This document shows, in pieces, positions 47,156 through 56,356 of a DNA stretch of 64,000 bases. Source of the DNA: Dehalococcoidia bacterium (GTDB lineage Bacteria; Chloroflexota; Dehalococcoidia; Lucifugimonadales; GCA-002694895); the NCBI GenBank assembly GCA_029936815.1, contig JAPYRX010000006.1, forward strand, positions 1 through 64,000, read 5' to 3'. Position numbers and translations under genes: made by a program. The stretch's first letter is position 1. Each line of letters starts with the position of its first letter. A model generated the notes under the pieces. It was not told the DNA's origin. It saw only the letters and a list, made by a program, of their open reading frames with translations, and made no database searches.

Positions 47156-47915
47156 ATATCGGAATTTCTCTCATTTTATGTAGGTTTTGCATTCGTATAT
47201 TGCGATAAATTCCTAATATATTTTCTTGGTTTTTATTGTGTATTGTTTCTGCATCTATTGATTCACTCAGAATCATGGCTTCCTCCAAGTCTTTGTATGT
47301 TAATCCATTTAATTGATCTTCATCTGTTCGTCCATCATCCCATAATCCATCTGTTGGAGAAGCTGATATTATTTTTTTGTTAATTTTGAGTTCTTTTGCG
47401 ATTTCCCATACATCTGATTTCATACAATCTCCAATAGGTGAAATATCAACTCCTCCATCACCATATTTAGTGTAAAATCCCACGCCAAAATCTTCGACTT
47501 TATTACCTGTTCCTACAACCAATCCGTTTTGACTTCCTGCTATTTGATACAATGCTAGCATTCTTAATCGCGACCTAGTGTTAGCCAACGAATGAAGATT
47601 ATTATAATTTGACATGACAAAAGTATTTTCAATATTAGAAAATACTTTTGTCATGTCAAATATTTCATGCTGAACGTTCTTATATTTTTCTGATAACCAT
47701 TGGCCATGTTCAATACTTAGGGTGTTTTGTGATGTGATTTGCCTTATTGGAATTGATACTACAATCGTTTTTATTTCTGTCATTGCACACAAACTTGATA
47801 CAACAGCAGAATCTACACCTCCTGAAATCCCAATAACTAATGAAGACATGTTACTATCTTTGCAATAATTTTTTATCCAATTTGAAATATCGGTAATTAA
47901 TTTTTTGTATTTCAT
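47139..47915 (-). CDS. nadE: NAD+ synthase, ammonia-dependent
   Basis: 258 residues, without the N-terminal glutaminase domain. Adenylates and amidates deamido-NAD. ATP-pyrophosphatase loop GISGGVDSAVV near 29-39, TRSRLRM near 110, GTGNKVEDFGVGFYTKYGDGGVDISPIGD near 133-160, and the SPTDGLWDDGRTDE substrate loop near 190. Codons around 85-103 are made by a perfect inverted repeat (47607-47661). Overlaps the upstream aminotransferase by 4 bp and the convergent orn by 17 bp. Confidence 0.95.
   Translation of the reverse strand: MKYKKLITDISNWIKNYCKDSNMSSLVIGISGGVDSAVVSSLCAMTEIKTIVVSIPIRQITSQNTLSIEHGQWLSEKYKNVQHEIFDMTKVFSNIENTFVMSNYNNLHSLANTRSRLRMLALYQIAGSQNGLVVGTGNKVEDFGVGFYTKYGDGGVDISPIGDCMKSDVWEIAKELKINKKIISASPTDGLWDDGRTDEDQLNGLTYKDLEEAMILSESIDAETIHNKNQENILGIYRNIRMQNLHKMREIPIFKING
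47607..47661. repeat. Perfect 24-bp inverted repeat inside nadE
   Basis: Arms 47607-47630 and 47638-47661 are exact reverse complements with a 7-base loop (AATATTA). The left arm begins ATTTGACATGACAAAAG on the plus strand. The repeat is fully coding: on the minus strand it spells about 18 codons, IFDMTKVFSNIENTFVMSN, and keeps the nadE frame open. A 24-bp stem is far beyond chance, even at this base composition. No flanking U-run for termination. Confidence 0.93.
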
Positions 47916-49078
47916 AATTTGTTAACGAAACTTTCAATTCGATTTAAAGCTTCTGTAATATTATCTTTAGAATTTGCAAAAGATAACCTTATATACCCAC
48001 TACCTTCTTTTCCAAATGACTCACCTGAGAGGGTTGCCACTCCATTTTCTTCTAACAGCCTGTTTGCAAATTCTTCACTTGATATGCCTGTATTAGTGAT
48101 ATTTGGAAAAACATAGAAAGCACCAGAAGGATTTGGACAATTAATATTCTTGATATTATTTAATCCGTCAACAATTAAATTTCTTCTAACTTTAAATTCT
48201 GAAACCATTTTTGACACACTTTCCTGACTACCTTTTAATGCTTCAATAGCAGCTATTTGCGTGAAACTTGCCGTACAAGAATTACTATTAGTGATCAATT
48301 TTGTTATTGGTTCAACTAGTTCTTTTGGAAAAATTCCATATCCTATTCTCCATCCAGTCATTGAATAAGATTTTGAAAATCCGTCTAGAATTATTGTTTT
48401 ATCAGATATGTTTTTGTAGTTGGAAATACTTTCATGAGATCCCTCGTATAAAAATTGAGAATATATTTCGTCAGATAGCACTGTTATATCTTTGTCTTCA
48501 AGAATATTGGCAATCCTTGCCATCTCTTTAGAATTTATAATACTTCCACAAGGATTGTTTGGAGAGTTTAGTATTACAAGTTTTGTTTTTGAACTAATTA
48601 AAGATTCAAGTTTTTCAATGTCAAATTTGTAATCTAAATGTTCTTCTAATTTGAACGGAATTGCTTTTCCTCCAGCAAAATTAATCATAGATTCGTATAT
48701 AGGAAATCCTGGATTTGGGTAAAGTACCTCATCACCAGGATTTATTAATGCAAGAATAGTATAAAACATTATAGGTTTACCACCTGATGTGATTATTACT
48801 TGATCATTATCAAACTCAACAGATCTAACTGTTTTGGAATATTTTTGGATTTCTTTTTTTAATTCGTTGTACCCACCCGATGGATTATATTTTGTATACC
48901 CAGTGTCTAATGCAGCTTTCCCTGCATCTATGATATGTGCCGGAGTGTTGAAATCAGGTTCTCCAATCTCTAAATGTATGATATTTCTACCTTTTTCTTC
49001 AAGTTTTTTTGCTTTAGCTAGTACTTCAAAAGCTGTTTCTGTACCTAATCTTTCCATTCTATTTGCTAAATTTATCAT
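47912..49078 (-). CDS. Class I/II aminotransferase (aspartate aminotransferase-like)
   Basis: 388 residues, PLP fold-type I, subgroup of AspC/AAT-I gamma. HLEIGEPDFNTP near 34, YTKYNPSGG near 60, NSPNNPCGS near 168, LSDEIYSQFLYEG near 196, and the PLP lysine in DGFSKSYSMTGWRIGY near 228. Substrate not determined; aspartate and aromatic amino acids are usual. Overlaps nadE by 4 bp. Confidence 0.9.
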   Translation of the reverse strand: MINLANRMERLGTETAFEVLAKAKKLEEKGRNIIHLEIGEPDFNTPAHIIDAGKAALDTGYTKYNPSGGYNELKKEIQKYSKTVRSVEFDNDQVIITSGGKPIMFYTILALINPGDEVLYPNPGFPIYESMINFAGGKAIPFKLEEHLDYKFDIEKLESLISSKTKLVILNSPNNPCGSIINSKEMARIANILEDKDITVLSDEIYSQFLYEGSHESISNYKNISDKTIILDGFSKSYSMTGWRIGYGIFPKELVEPITKLITNSNSCTASFTQIAAIEALKGSQESVSKMVSEFKVRRNLIVDGLNNIKNINCPNPSGAFYVFPNITNTGISSEEFANRLLEENGVATLSGESFGKEGSGYIRLSFANSKDNITEALNRIESFVNKL

Positions 49079-49158
49079 GAGTTTAACCTAGATAATATTA
49101 TAAGTATTTTTAAATTATAGCATTTAGTAATGATACAATGTATATAGAGGAGAATTTA

Positions 49159-50061
49159 ATGCATTTATTTCTTGCAACACCGAGAGGATTTTGTGCTGGC
49201 GTAGTTAGAGCTATAGAAATTGTTGAGAAATCTTTAGGAGTTTTTGGAGCTCCAATATATATAAAACATCAAATAGTACATAATAAATATGTAGTACAAG
49301 ATCTTGAAAGTAAAGGAGCGATAACTGTCAACGAAATCAGCGATGTTCCTAATGATTCTGTAGTGATTTTTTCCGCTCATGGATCCCCACCTGTTGATTA
49401 TGAAATTGCAAAATCTAAAAATATAAAAATCATTGATGCTACATGTCCTTTGGTAATTAAAGTACACAATGAAGCAATTAAATATAGTAAAGAAGGAAAA
49501 AAAATAATATTATTAGGCCATCAAGAGCACCAAGAAGTTATTGGAACAATGGGACAAACAGATATGATATTAGTCGATGATAGGCAAAAAAACAATATTC
49601 CTGAATTTGATGCAGAAGAAAAGATAGTTGTATTATCTCAAACAACTCTATCTGTAGAAGATACAAAACAAATTTCGAATAGTATAAAAGATAAATACAA
49701 AAATTCAATTTTGAGAAATGATATATGCTATGCGGTTTCTAATAGGCAAAAAGCGGTGAAATCATTATCAAGACTTGTAGAAATGATTATTGTAGTAGGT
49801 TCTGAAAACAGTTCGAATTGTGTAAGACTAAAAGAAGTATCTGAGAATTACGGAACTAAATCTTATTTACTGAACTCTGTAGATGAGATAAAAAATTTGA
49901 ATCTGAAAAACATATCTAATATTGGTATAACATCGGGGGCATCTACACCGGAAATTTTAATTGATGAATTTATCAATCAATTAAAACCTTCAAAAATAAC
50001 TACTGTTGGTGATAAGGAAAGGGAGATAAACTTTGTGTTACCTTCTGAATTGAAAGCATGA
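49159..50061 (+). CDS. ispH: 4-Hydroxy-3-methylbut-2-enyl diphosphate reductase
   Basis: 300 residues from ATG 49159, which has GAGGAG seven bases upstream and begins MHLFLATPRGFCAGV. The ATG at 49138 lacks a site and adds seven untypical residues. Last step of the MEP isoprenoid pathway, with a Fe-S cluster held by three cysteines: GFCAGV, DATCPLV and NDICYAVSNRQ. Other landmarks are the VFSAHGSPP and TSGASTPEILI motifs. Overlaps comB by 4 bp. Confidence 0.96.
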   Translation: MHLFLATPRGFCAGVVRAIEIVEKSLGVFGAPIYIKHQIVHNKYVVQDLESKGAITVNEISDVPNDSVVIFSAHGSPPVDYEIAKSKNIKIIDATCPLVIKVHNEAIKYSKEGKKIILLGHQEHQEVIGTMGQTDMILVDDRQKNNIPEFDAEEKIVVLSQTTLSVEDTKQISNSIKDKYKNSILRNDICYAVSNRQKAVKSLSRLVEMIIVVGSENSSNCVRLKEVSENYGTKSYLLNSVDEIKNLNLKNISNIGITSGASTPEILIDEFINQLKPSKITTVGDKEREINFVLPSELKA

Positions 50062-50753
50062 TAATTAATTTACTGAGTTTATCTGAAGGTGCGAAAAAAG
50101 CAAATGGTGTAGTCGTTATTATAGATGTCTATAGAGCTTTCACCACTCAATCCTTTGCATTTGAAAGAGGAGCTAATTCTATAATCAATGTAGCAGACAC
50201 TCAAAAAGCTGTTGATTATAAATCTAAAGGATACGGATATTATTGTATGGGTGAAATAGATGGGAAAAGACCTACAGGTTTTGATTTCGGGAATTCTCCT
50301 AAAGATTTGGAAAATATTGATATTAATAATAAAATTTTAATCCATTGCACAATGAACGGGACAACTGGTGCTGAATTAGCAGAAAATGCTGATGTAATTT
50401 TAGGAGCCGCGTTAATAAATGCAAAAGCCACAGCAAATTATATTAAATCAATTAATCCATCTGTTGTAAGTTTGGTTTCTATGGGATCAAGAAATTTGAA
50501 TAATTCTGAAAGAAGGACAGAAGAAGATGAATTGTGTGCTATTTATATAAAAAGTATATTAGATAATTCGCCTTTGAATCCTAAAACTATTGTTGAATTA
50601 GTCAAAGATTGCAAGGAATCAACTAAATTTGGAGATCCTCTTCAACCCCAATATCCTGAATACGATAAAATTCAAGCTCTTAGAATTAATGAATTTGAAT
50701 ATCCTATTATCATAAAAAAAGAAGATAATTTCCTGGTTTCTACTAAAAGTTAG
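50058..50753 (+). CDS. comB: 2-Phosphosulfolactate phosphatase family protein (ComB)
   Basis: 231 residues. ComB-family fold: VVVIIDVYRAFTTQSFAFERGA near 19-40, GEIDGKRPTGFDFGNSP near 65-81, HCTMNGTTG near 97, and EDELCAIYIKSIL near 160. In methanogens it makes sulfolactate for coenzyme M. In bacteria without CoM the true substrate is uncertain, though sulfolactate metabolism is possible in marine organisms. Coupled to ispH by ATGA. Confidence 0.88.
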   Translation: MIINLLSLSEGAKKANGVVVIIDVYRAFTTQSFAFERGANSIINVADTQKAVDYKSKGYGYYCMGEIDGKRPTGFDFGNSPKDLENIDINNKILIHCTMNGTTGAELAENADVILGAALINAKATANYIKSINPSVVSLVSMGSRNLNNSERRTEEDELCAIYIKSILDNSPLNPKTIVELVKDCKESTKFGDPLQPQYPEYDKIQALRINEFEYPIIIKKEDNFLVSTKS

Positions 50754-51976
50754 AAAATATCTTTTTTCATATTTGGTATTATTTCTTTAATTTTTGAATA
50801 TTTCGATTTTGAGAATAAAGCCATTATTTTTTGATTGTTGATGAAATTTAAAACCGATTTGAAATGATTGTCAAAAGAAGATTTGTTTGAGGTCAAAATA
50901 TTGGTTATAAATTTATTAGATAGAGCAAAATTTGTTAAATTATCAAGTAAATTATCTTCAAATCCAAATAATATGTTTCTTAATTTATTACCATTTTCTA
51001 TTTCTGTGCCTATAGCATCCATCCATTTATTTTCATAGCTAGACAGAAATTTTTCAGAGAAATCATTTTTATTTAATGCTATTTTCAACGTTTCAACTGC
51101 GATGTCTGCTGAAATTTGAGAATAATAAATCCCACCACCTGTTACTGGTTTTACAATTCCTGCTGCATCGCCGACTATTAAAACCCTATCAGAGTAAGTT
51201 TTAATTAAAGGTTTTATTGGAATGCCCCATGATTTAATAAGTTTTTTGTCCATATTTTTTAAATTATATTCATCTGTTATAGTATTTAAAAATTGGTGAA
51301 GAATATTTTTACTTCTACTTTTTGTTAGTACTCCTATTAGTAATTCATCTTTAAAAGTGGGAACTATCCATCCAAACCCCTGCGATCCAAATCTTGATCC
51401 TAAAAATACTTTTGTATTAGTTATCTTCTCTGTGTTTTTTAAAATGATTTGTGACCCATTCAATATATTCTCTTTATTTATTGGTTTAATATTTAGTTTT
51501 GATATTAATTTACTTTCAAGGCCTGAAGCTAAAATGATTGATTTTGTACAAATAGTTTTCTTTATACCTGAGCGTGTATAAGAAACCTCTGCGTATTTTT
51601 TATTTACTGTAATATTAGTTACCCTAGACTGGTAGAATACCTGGATATTGTTTTTTATAGCTTTTTGAATTATTTCTTGAACATATTTAGCTCTGTCAAT
51701 AATAAATGCTTTTGGATTATCAGATTTTAGATGGAATTTATTATCACTTGGATTGATTATATCCGCTGAATTTCCTTCATTATGAATTAAATATTCAGCT
51801 AATCCATATTTTTCGGCACATTCCTTTCCAATTATTCCTGTACATAATTTGTCTCCTAGAATTTCACGATAATCAATCAATAATATGTTATTTGTGAATT
51901 TTGATAATTCCAAAGCGGCTCTAGCTCCAGCAGGCCCCCCTCCAATAATTATGCAATTATATAATGTTTTTTTCAT
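50750..51976 (-). CDS. Geranylgeranyl reductase-family flavoprotein
   Basis: 408 residues. FAD-binding GGGPAGARAALELS at 12-25, DYREILGDKLCTG near 36, an internal FAD site LIVGDAAGIVKPVTGGGIYYS near 273-293, and a C-terminal helical domain. Family members reduce double bonds of isoprenoid chains (archaeal lipids, chlorophyll, menaquinone side chain). Here quinone or carotenoid modification is possible. Ends by sharing a TTAG with the convergent comB stop. Confidence 0.85.
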   Translation of the reverse strand: MKKTLYNCIIIGGGPAGARAALELSKFTNNILLIDYREILGDKLCTGIIGKECAEKYGLAEYLIHNEGNSADIINPSDNKFHLKSDNPKAFIIDRAKYVQEIIQKAIKNNIQVFYQSRVTNITVNKKYAEVSYTRSGIKKTICTKSIILASGLESKLISKLNIKPINKENILNGSQIILKNTEKITNTKVFLGSRFGSQGFGWIVPTFKDELLIGVLTKSRSKNILHQFLNTITDEYNLKNMDKKLIKSWGIPIKPLIKTYSDRVLIVGDAAGIVKPVTGGGIYYSQISADIAVETLKIALNKNDFSEKFLSSYENKWMDAIGTEIENGNKLRNILFGFEDNLLDNLTNFALSNKFITNILTSNKSSFDNHFKSVLNFINNQKIMALFSKSKYSKIKEIIPNMKKDIF

Positions 51977-52108
51977 ATTATTATGTTAAATGGTTATAAA
52001 ATTCTATAACAATAAAAATATTTGTTTATTTATGTATTAATTTGTATTGTTTATATTTATATATTAAATATGATAGTTTTTAGTTTTTAGAACAACTTTT
52101 TTTATGAT

Positions 52109-53395
52109 ATGAAATCACTTTTTCCTAAGAAGTCACCCTTCCCTAATTTAATAATGTTTGATTCCCTGAAATATAAAGATTTTAGAATGACATGGATTTC
52201 AAATATGTTATCCGGGTGCAGTTATTGGACTTTTTCAGTAGGAGTATCTTGGTTAATACTGAAGGAGACTGGAAACTCATCTAATGTTGGGATAGTTATT
52301 TTTGCTAGTATGTTACCATTTTTAATCGTATCTCCTTTTGCCGGATATATTTCTGACAAATATGACAGGAAATCTCTAGCTTTTATTATGTACATATTAA
52401 ACACTGCTTTTTGTTTAATTTTATTTTTATGTTCTTTGTTTAATTTTTATCCAATATTATTCGTAGCTTCCATAGCATTTGTGCTTGGAACTTTTAGAAC
52501 TGTGCAAGAGCCGACAGTATCTTCATTAATTCCTAATCAAGTTCCGAAATCTAACCTTCTTAATGCTATCACTTTAAATGCTGCTACTAGGCATGGAAGT
52601 CGTTTTTTTGGTTTACTAATCGTATCTCCTTTCATAGGATTAAATATTTTAGATGGTGGACAATTTTTATTGTTGCTAAGTTTTATATTTCAATTATCTA
52701 GTACGTATTTTATTTACAAAATAAAAACCGTATCTTCGGGCGAGTCTTCTTCTGATTCGGATATATTAAGTAGTATTTATAAAGGTATTAAATACATATA
52801 TACAAATAGATTGGTATTTATAATTATTCTAACAGTCGCAGTCCACTGTGCACTTGTGATGTCATACGAATCTATCCTGCCGCTATTTGCACAAAAAGGA
52901 TTAAATGATAATTCCGGTGAATATTTAGGATATCTTGTCATGGTATTTGGGGCAGGATCTTTGGTAGGGAATTTGATTTTGTCTAGCGCACAAACACAAA
53001 GCTTCAAATCATTTTTATTCCTGTTATCCTCTGTTGGAAGTGGTGTTTTTCCTATTGTGCTGGGTTATGCTGTTTATTTTTCTGGTGCCAATGGATTCAT
53101 ACTAAGTATGGTAGGAATCTTTTTTGTTGGAGCATGTCAAAGTTCTTTTATGTCAGTAACAACTACAATGGTACAAAAAATAGTTCCAGATGGAATGCGA
53201 GGTAGAATAATGAGCTTATATCTGCTTCATGCAGGAGGAATTATGGCGTTCGGAAATTTAATTTTGGGAAGTCTTGCTGATTATGTTGATTACACTTGGC
53301 TATTTAAACTAACAGGATTGGTGTTTTTAGTATATTTTTTCTTTTTGTTTGTAACACAGAAACGATTTAGAACTGATATTATATCTATAATATAA
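52109..53395 (+). CDS. Major facilitator superfamily transporter
   Basis: 428 residues with about 12 hydrophobic segments. The loop-2 motif GYISDKYDRKSL near 81 fits MFS motif A (G-x-x-x-D-R/K). Overall it looks like the MFS_3/EntS-type exporters: FRMTWISNMLSGCSYWTFSVGVSWLILKETGNSSNVGI opening and DGMRGRIMSLYLLHAGGIMAFGNLILG near 368. Substrate not known. Divergent from the flavoprotein gene. Confidence 0.9.
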   Translation: MKSLFPKKSPFPNLIMFDSLKYKDFRMTWISNMLSGCSYWTFSVGVSWLILKETGNSSNVGIVIFASMLPFLIVSPFAGYISDKYDRKSLAFIMYILNTAFCLILFLCSLFNFYPILFVASIAFVLGTFRTVQEPTVSSLIPNQVPKSNLLNAITLNAATRHGSRFFGLLIVSPFIGLNILDGGQFLLLLSFIFQLSSTYFIYKIKTVSSGESSSDSDILSSIYKGIKYIYTNRLVFIIILTVAVHCALVMSYESILPLFAQKGLNDNSGEYLGYLVMVFGAGSLVGNLILSSAQTQSFKSFLFLLSSVGSGVFPIVLGYAVYFSGANGFILSMVGIFFVGACQSSFMSVTTTMVQKIVPDGMRGRIMSLYLLHAGGIMAFGNLILGSLADYVDYTWLFKLTGLVFLVYFFFLFVTQKRFRTDIISII

Positions 53396-53420
53396 AGATT
53401 GAAAAATTATAGATAATTTG

Positions 53421-54212
53421 ATGAAAAGTACTGTGGTTATTCCTTGCGCAGGAAAAGGAAAAAGATTAGCTCCTTTAACAAACGATGTAAGCAAATCGAT
53501 GTTAGAGATAGGTGATTATAAATTGATTGATTATGCGATTTCGGAATGTTTATTATCTGATATTGATAGGATTTTGATTATCTCTTCTCCTGATGATCTA
53601 TTATTGAAAAACCATATGGAAAATATCTTTTGTGATTATAAACTTCCTTTTTTAGATGACTTTAAAACTGAAAAGGCTGAAATAATTGTGATTGATCAAC
53701 CAAACCCAAATGGATTAGGTGATGCAATAAATTTGTCATCTGATTATATAATTAGTGATAAATTCGGAATAATCCTTCCTGATGATTTTATAATATCACA
53801 TAATCCAATGATAAAAAAAATGAAAAATTGTTCTGAAAAATTGGAGTCTAATATATTATTAGGAAAAGAGATTTCCAATGAACTTGTCAGCAATTTCGGA
53901 ATAATTGAGACGAAATCGAAAATTCATCCTAGTTACCAAGAAGTTTGTTCATTATTGGAAAAACCCAGTATTGAACAAACAAATTCGAATCTTGCAATAT
54001 TAGGAAGGTATTTTTTGAATAAATCTGTTTTTACTTACTTACAAAATACTTCACCAGGATATGGTGGTGAAATTCAGCTAACTGATTCTTTGATTCAACA
54101 ATTGAATAACGAAAAATTCTATGTTATCGAATGCGAAAGCACACATTTTGATGTGGGTAGTATAAAGGGATTTGAAGATGCCAACAAACATGTATCAGAG
54201 CAAAATATTTAA
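53421..54212 (+). CDS. Sugar-nucleotide nucleotidyltransferase (GalU/RmlA-like)
   Basis: 263 residues from ATG 53421. Nucleotidyltransferase fold: IPCAGKGKRLAPLTNDVSKSMLEIGDYKLIDYAI carries the GxGxRLxPxT..K.M signature. GIILPDDFII gives the metal-site Asp, GYGGEIQLTDSL and the FDVGSIKGFEDANK end resemble GalU. Likely makes a UDP- or dTDP-sugar. 23 bp after the MFS gene, with a shared TTAA at the convergent stop. Confidence 0.87.
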   Translation: MKSTVVIPCAGKGKRLAPLTNDVSKSMLEIGDYKLIDYAISECLLSDIDRILIISSPDDLLLKNHMENIFCDYKLPFLDDFKTEKAEIIVIDQPNPNGLGDAINLSSDYIISDKFGIILPDDFIISHNPMIKKMKNCSEKLESNILLGKEISNELVSNFGIIETKSKIHPSYQEVCSLLEKPSIEQTNSNLAILGRYFLNKSVFTYLQNTSPGYGGEIQLTDSLIQQLNNEKFYVIECESTHFDVGSIKGFEDANKHVSEQNI

Positions 54213-56224
54213 GAATTGTCTTTGATTGATTCTTCAATTAGCTCAGCTATATCTTTAACTTCTTTGTTTCCTTGAGACTTTGCTGATAACCCTTCTTCAA
54301 ACATTTGAAGGCAGAATGGACATGCTACAGCTAAAGTGTCTGAATTAGTTTCTAGGAAATCGTCAGTTCTTAGATGACTAACTCTTTTTTCATTACTTTC
54401 TTCTATCCACATATGTCCCCCTCCGGCGCCACAGCATAAAGCTTTATCTTTATTTCTGCACATTTCTACTCGCTTCATTCCTGGTATTGCATCAACTATA
54501 TCTCTTGGTTCATCATATATATTGTTATGTCTACCTAAAAAACATGGATCGTGGTAAGCAACAGATTTTTCAGAATTGTTAATAGGAATGATTGATTTTT
54601 CATTTATCAATTTACTGATTAATTCTGTATAACTAATTACTTCAGCGGAAAATCCTAATGATGGATACTCATTTTTTATGGTATTAAGGCAATGAGGGCA
54701 ATGAGTTATGATTTTTTTCACATCATATTTTATGAAATTTTGAATATTTTGATTGGCTAGTATTTGAAATAAATATTCATTTCCTATTCTTTTTGCTGGA
54801 TCACCTGTGCATGTTTCTTCAGTGCTAAGTATAGCAAAATCTATATTTGCTGAATTTAATATTTTGATTATTGACTTACTAACATTTTGGTTTCTTTCTA
54901 CTAAAGCTCCGGTGCAACCTATCCATAAAAGATATTCTGCGGTTGGGTTTTCAGATATTGTCTTAACATTTAATTCGGAATGCCAATCAGATCTTGTAAA
55001 TGTTGTTCCTCTCCAAGGATGCCCTCTTTGCTCAAGGCTTAAGAGTGTAGTTTCTGCTGTTTCTGGCATTTCTGATTTTTCCATTACTAGATGCCTTCTC
55101 ATATCTATAATGGGACTTATGTGCTCAATTCCTACTGGGCATTCATTAACGCACGCACCACAATTCAAACAATCCCATATTTCTGTTCTAGAAACCTGAT
55201 TATCAATTACTCCAACATTTGGATCGTCATTGTTTGCAGAGGCTCCTTGCATTAAATTATTGATTAAGAACATTGGTGATAATTGCTTTCCTGTTATATT
55301 GGTGGGACATACTTCTGAGCATCTACCACAAACTGCACAAGCAAAGAAATCAAATATTTGCTTGGGCTTGAATGTTTTAATATTATTTGCGCCAAAAGTT
55401 TCCATTTCTTCTAAATTAGTAGGAGAATCTATTATTCCAGAACTCCCTGTACTTCCAAAGAAAAACGATAGTGGGCTAGCAATAAGATGTAAATGTTTTG
55501 ATATAGGAATATAAACTGCAAAAGAAAGAATGATTAACAAATGAGCCCACCAGAAAATATCGTGTATCAATATATAAGAATTCGTTGAGTAATTCAAATT
55601 TGTAAACAATTTACTTAAATTAGTAGAAATAATGTGATATTTCAAATTTGAATCAATGAAGACTAATTGGTAAATTGTTTCAGATAATACATGACTAAGC
55701 ATTAAGGATCCAATTAATATTAATATTATTACGGATTCCGGTTTTTTTGTAAGCGAAAACTTCAACCTGTTTGGAGTTAAAATCCATCTTCTTATTAATG
55801 CTGCAGCTAATGAAATAAAGACTAATACAGCTAATATTTCTAAATAATTTAAATAGATATGTTTTATAGTTGATCCTAAGATTTTTTCTGAAAATTTATC
55901 GTTAATTGAATCTCCAAAAATAAACAACAGATATGAAAGACTATAAGATATGAAAGAAATAAAAATAATTACGTGCCCAATTCCAGACAAATCATTTTTC
56001 AAACTTGTACGCTTTAATACTTTTTTTTGTCCTAATCCATTGATTATGACATTATAAATTTTATTTTTAATATTGCTAAATTCTAAGCTGTAGATAGATT
56101 GTTTAACATGCTTGATTACTTTGTCATAGAATAAGTAAACAGATAATGAAAACATTATAGAAGTTAATCCATATACGCCTAGCCATGTTGGGAAAAGATT
56201 GAAAAACGAATCTGGAACTGCCAT
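54209..56224 (-). CDS. Membrane HdrD/GlpC-like Fe-S oxidoreductase
   Basis: 671 residues. N-terminal half with about six membrane helices (first near 15-33; others up to 260). Then two ferredoxin-type 4Fe-4S motifs, CAVCGRCSEVCP and CLNCGACVNECP, and two CCG domains ending in HDPCFLGRHN and LCCGAGGGHMW. This layout matches membrane electron-transfer Fe-S proteins of the HdrD/GlpC type, often coupled to electron-transfer flavoprotein or acyl-CoA/sarcosine-type dehydrogenases and the quinone pool. No ETF genes are adjacent. Confidence 0.87.
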   Translation of the reverse strand: MAVPDSFFNLFPTWLGVYGLTSIMFSLSVYLFYDKVIKHVKQSIYSLEFSNIKNKIYNVIINGLGQKKVLKRTSLKNDLSGIGHVIIFISFISYSLSYLLFIFGDSINDKFSEKILGSTIKHIYLNYLEILAVLVFISLAAALIRRWILTPNRLKFSLTKKPESVIILILIGSLMLSHVLSETIYQLVFIDSNLKYHIISTNLSKLFTNLNYSTNSYILIHDIFWWAHLLIILSFAVYIPISKHLHLIASPLSFFFGSTGSSGIIDSPTNLEEMETFGANNIKTFKPKQIFDFFACAVCGRCSEVCPTNITGKQLSPMFLINNLMQGASANNDDPNVGVIDNQVSRTEIWDCLNCGACVNECPVGIEHISPIIDMRRHLVMEKSEMPETAETTLLSLEQRGHPWRGTTFTRSDWHSELNVKTISENPTAEYLLWIGCTGALVERNQNVSKSIIKILNSANIDFAILSTEETCTGDPAKRIGNEYLFQILANQNIQNFIKYDVKKIITHCPHCLNTIKNEYPSLGFSAEVISYTELISKLINEKSIIPINNSEKSVAYHDPCFLGRHNNIYDEPRDIVDAIPGMKRVEMCRNKDKALCCGAGGGHMWIEESNEKRVSHLRTDDFLETNSDTLAVACPFCLQMFEEGLSAKSQGNKEVKDIAELIEESIKDNS

Positions 56225-56356
56225 ATAATTTGTATTTATAGTTAATTAATATAATTATATTAATTCAATAGAAAATCATTAATGATGTGTTGCAATTAAT
56301 ATGTTCACAAGATACCATACTATTTCTTTTAAATTAAAGTTAAATAGTTGTGTTTT

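Noticed and set aside
47607..47661. nadE inverted repeat as an intrinsic terminator or IS end
   Set aside because: No U-run after the stem on either strand, and no transposase or target duplication nearby. Kept as an unexplained repeat.
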